The position numbers and the translations under genes are program-made. Shown piece by piece: positions 63,318 to 64,000 of a stretch of 64,000 bases of DNA. The notes below the pieces were generated by a model, which saw only the letters and a program-made list of their open reading frames with translations, had not been told where the DNA came from and ran no database searches. Source of the DNA: Arthrobacter sp. PvP023. Its GTDB lineage: Bacteria > Actinomycetota > Actinomycetes > Actinomycetales > Micrococcaceae. Numbering within the stretch: position 1 is the first letter of the stretch; the number at the start of each line of letters is the position of its first letter. Location of the stretch: the NCBI RefSeq assembly GCF_017832975.1, contig NZ_JAFIBI010000001.1, forward strand, positions 2,852,001-2,916,000, written 5' to 3'.

Positions 63318-63367
63318 GGCCTGACGGGCGTCCTGTCCTTCATAACTCCTCCGGTGACTGCAGCAAT

Positions 63368-64000
63368 TCAGTCCTTAAGGTCGTGTCCGGCCGGTCCCGC
63401 GGGAAGGATGCGAGGGGTCGGCGGGGGCATCTCGACGCGGACGGGCAGCTCGTCGTCCCCCCGAAGAATGGCGCGGAGCAGCCGCCGCTCCTCCCACCTA
63501 AGCGACACGTGCGCGTGGCCGCCCCGCAGTACCAGGCCCCCGTCCGGGGTGGCGTACCGCTTCTGCAGATCTCCCAGCTCCTCGGCCTGCAGCAGCGCGA
63601 CCGTGCTGCCCGCAGCCAGGTCGACCAGGCGGACCAGCGAGGAGGGTCCCGTCAGATCGGTCGCAACGACGCGCTGCTCGCTCTCGGCGAGGATTGTCTT
63701 CTGGGCCGCGCGTGTCACGACCAGGGGACGGGACGGCCCGTCCAGCAGTCCGGTCAGCACGTCCGCCGCAGCGTCAGGGCGGCCCGTTCTGCGCGCGGCC
63801 GCCTGCATCCGCTGCAGGCGGCCTGGATCGCGCAGTACCTCGTCGATCTTCCAGCCGATCGTGGCGGGAGTGTTGCAGCGGACCGCCGCCCCCTGCTCCA
63901 TCAGGTAGTCGCCATTGCGGACCTCCTGCCCAGGGATGGGGTTCACCAGCACCATGGGCAGCCCTGCAGCCATGCACTCCGACGCAGACAACCCGCCCGG
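63368..64000 (-). CDS. Diacylglycerol/MGDG-synthase-like glycosyltransferase, C-terminal part (cut by window edge)
   Basis: The reading frame enters from the right edge with GGLSASECMAAGLPMVLVNP, then IPGQEVRNGDYLMEQGAAV. This is the sugar-nucleotide-binding part of MurG/MGD-type (GT28) glycosyltransferases, where an E-x7-P motif contacts the donor. A further 130 residues follow that I do not recognise. They are all-beta in appearance, with LVLRGGHAHVSLRWEERRLL, and may be a fused C-terminal domain. It probably glycosylates a lipid. The next gene downstream is the acyl carrier protein, 25 bp from the end of this gene. Confidence 0.68.
   Translation of the reverse strand, partial: PGGLSASECMAAGLPMVLVNPIPGQEVRNGDYLMEQGAAVRCNTPATIGWKIDEVLRDPGRLQRMQAAARRTGRPDAAADVLTGLLDGPSRPLVVTRAAQKTILAESEQRVVATDLTGPSSLVRLVDLAAGSTVALLQAEELGDLQKRYATPDGGLVLRGGHAHVSLRWEERRLLRAILRGDDELPVRVEMPPPTPRILPAGPAGHDLKD

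Noticed and set aside
1..64000. CRISPR arrays, rRNA, complete tRNA genes, riboswitches.
   Set aside because: I looked for regularly spaced repeats, for clover-leaf features and for long conserved leaders (including a c-di-AMP type before the potassium genes) and saw none.

Overview
The window is high-GC actinobacterial DNA, most likely from the Micrococcaceae (Arthrobacter/Pseudarthrobacter type). Supporting this are the mycothiol-type enzyme, the large LuxR-type (LAL) regulators, actinobacterial IS21/IS256/IS5 relics, the giant NAD-glutamate dehydrogenase and the kdpFABCDE layout. The genus is inferred from protein style, not from a marker gene.

Left part (1-17.8 kb). After the tail of a FAD oxidoreductase, a secreted protein with six ChW repeats and a mycothiol-dependent-isomerase-like gene comes a complete benzoate-to-beta-ketoadipate-enol-lactone block. 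BenK and BenE import benzoate, BenABC dihydroxylates it, BenD rearomatises it to catechol, CatA opens the ring, and CatB and CatC finish the branch. CatR (LysR) and a LAL regulator (BenR) probably control it. benABCD-benR runs leftward and catA-benE rightward from a shared 320-bp control region. BenC carries an extra C-terminal FCD-type ligand-binding domain.

Middle (17.8-34.6 kb). A small three-helix-bundle gene, a DUF808 membrane protein, a frameshifted GntR regulator and an IS5 relic precede a 1618-residue NAD-dependent glutamate dehydrogenase. After a gene-poor stretch with an IS256 relic, a complete leftward kdp potassium-pump operon follows. It is headed by a 39-residue membrane peptide that overlaps kdpF.

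34.6-44.6 kb. An APC-type permease has a promoter box nearly identical to the one in front of kdp, so both probably respond to KdpE. Next comes a small-gene region: CYTH-CHAD, SRPBCC, UspA-like, GNAT, a second three-helix-bundle protein and two paralogous approximately 80-residue proteins. Broken copies of the permease, a beta-helix acyltransferase-like piece and a dead thioredoxin-reductase-like gene lie among them.

44.6-53.5 kb. A CPBP protease, a membrane alpha/beta hydrolase, a quinone-reductase-like dehydrogenase, a second LAL regulator, a DJ-1/PfpI protein and a 14-TM drug-efflux-type MFS pump occur together. Four of these promoters carry the same palindromic element, CCGGC-N7-CCGGGGCGA. 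This is the best candidate in the window for an undescribed regulon.

Right part (53.5-64 kb). A formate-dehydrogenase tail fragment, a lipoprotein serine protease, about 1.3 kb without recognisable genes, SDR and IS21 debris, small membrane proteins, an SRPBCC protein, an HSL-type esterase, a broken Hsp20, an acyl carrier protein and the end of a glycosyltransferase. Many 1-nt lesions in this area could be real decay or sequencing errors.
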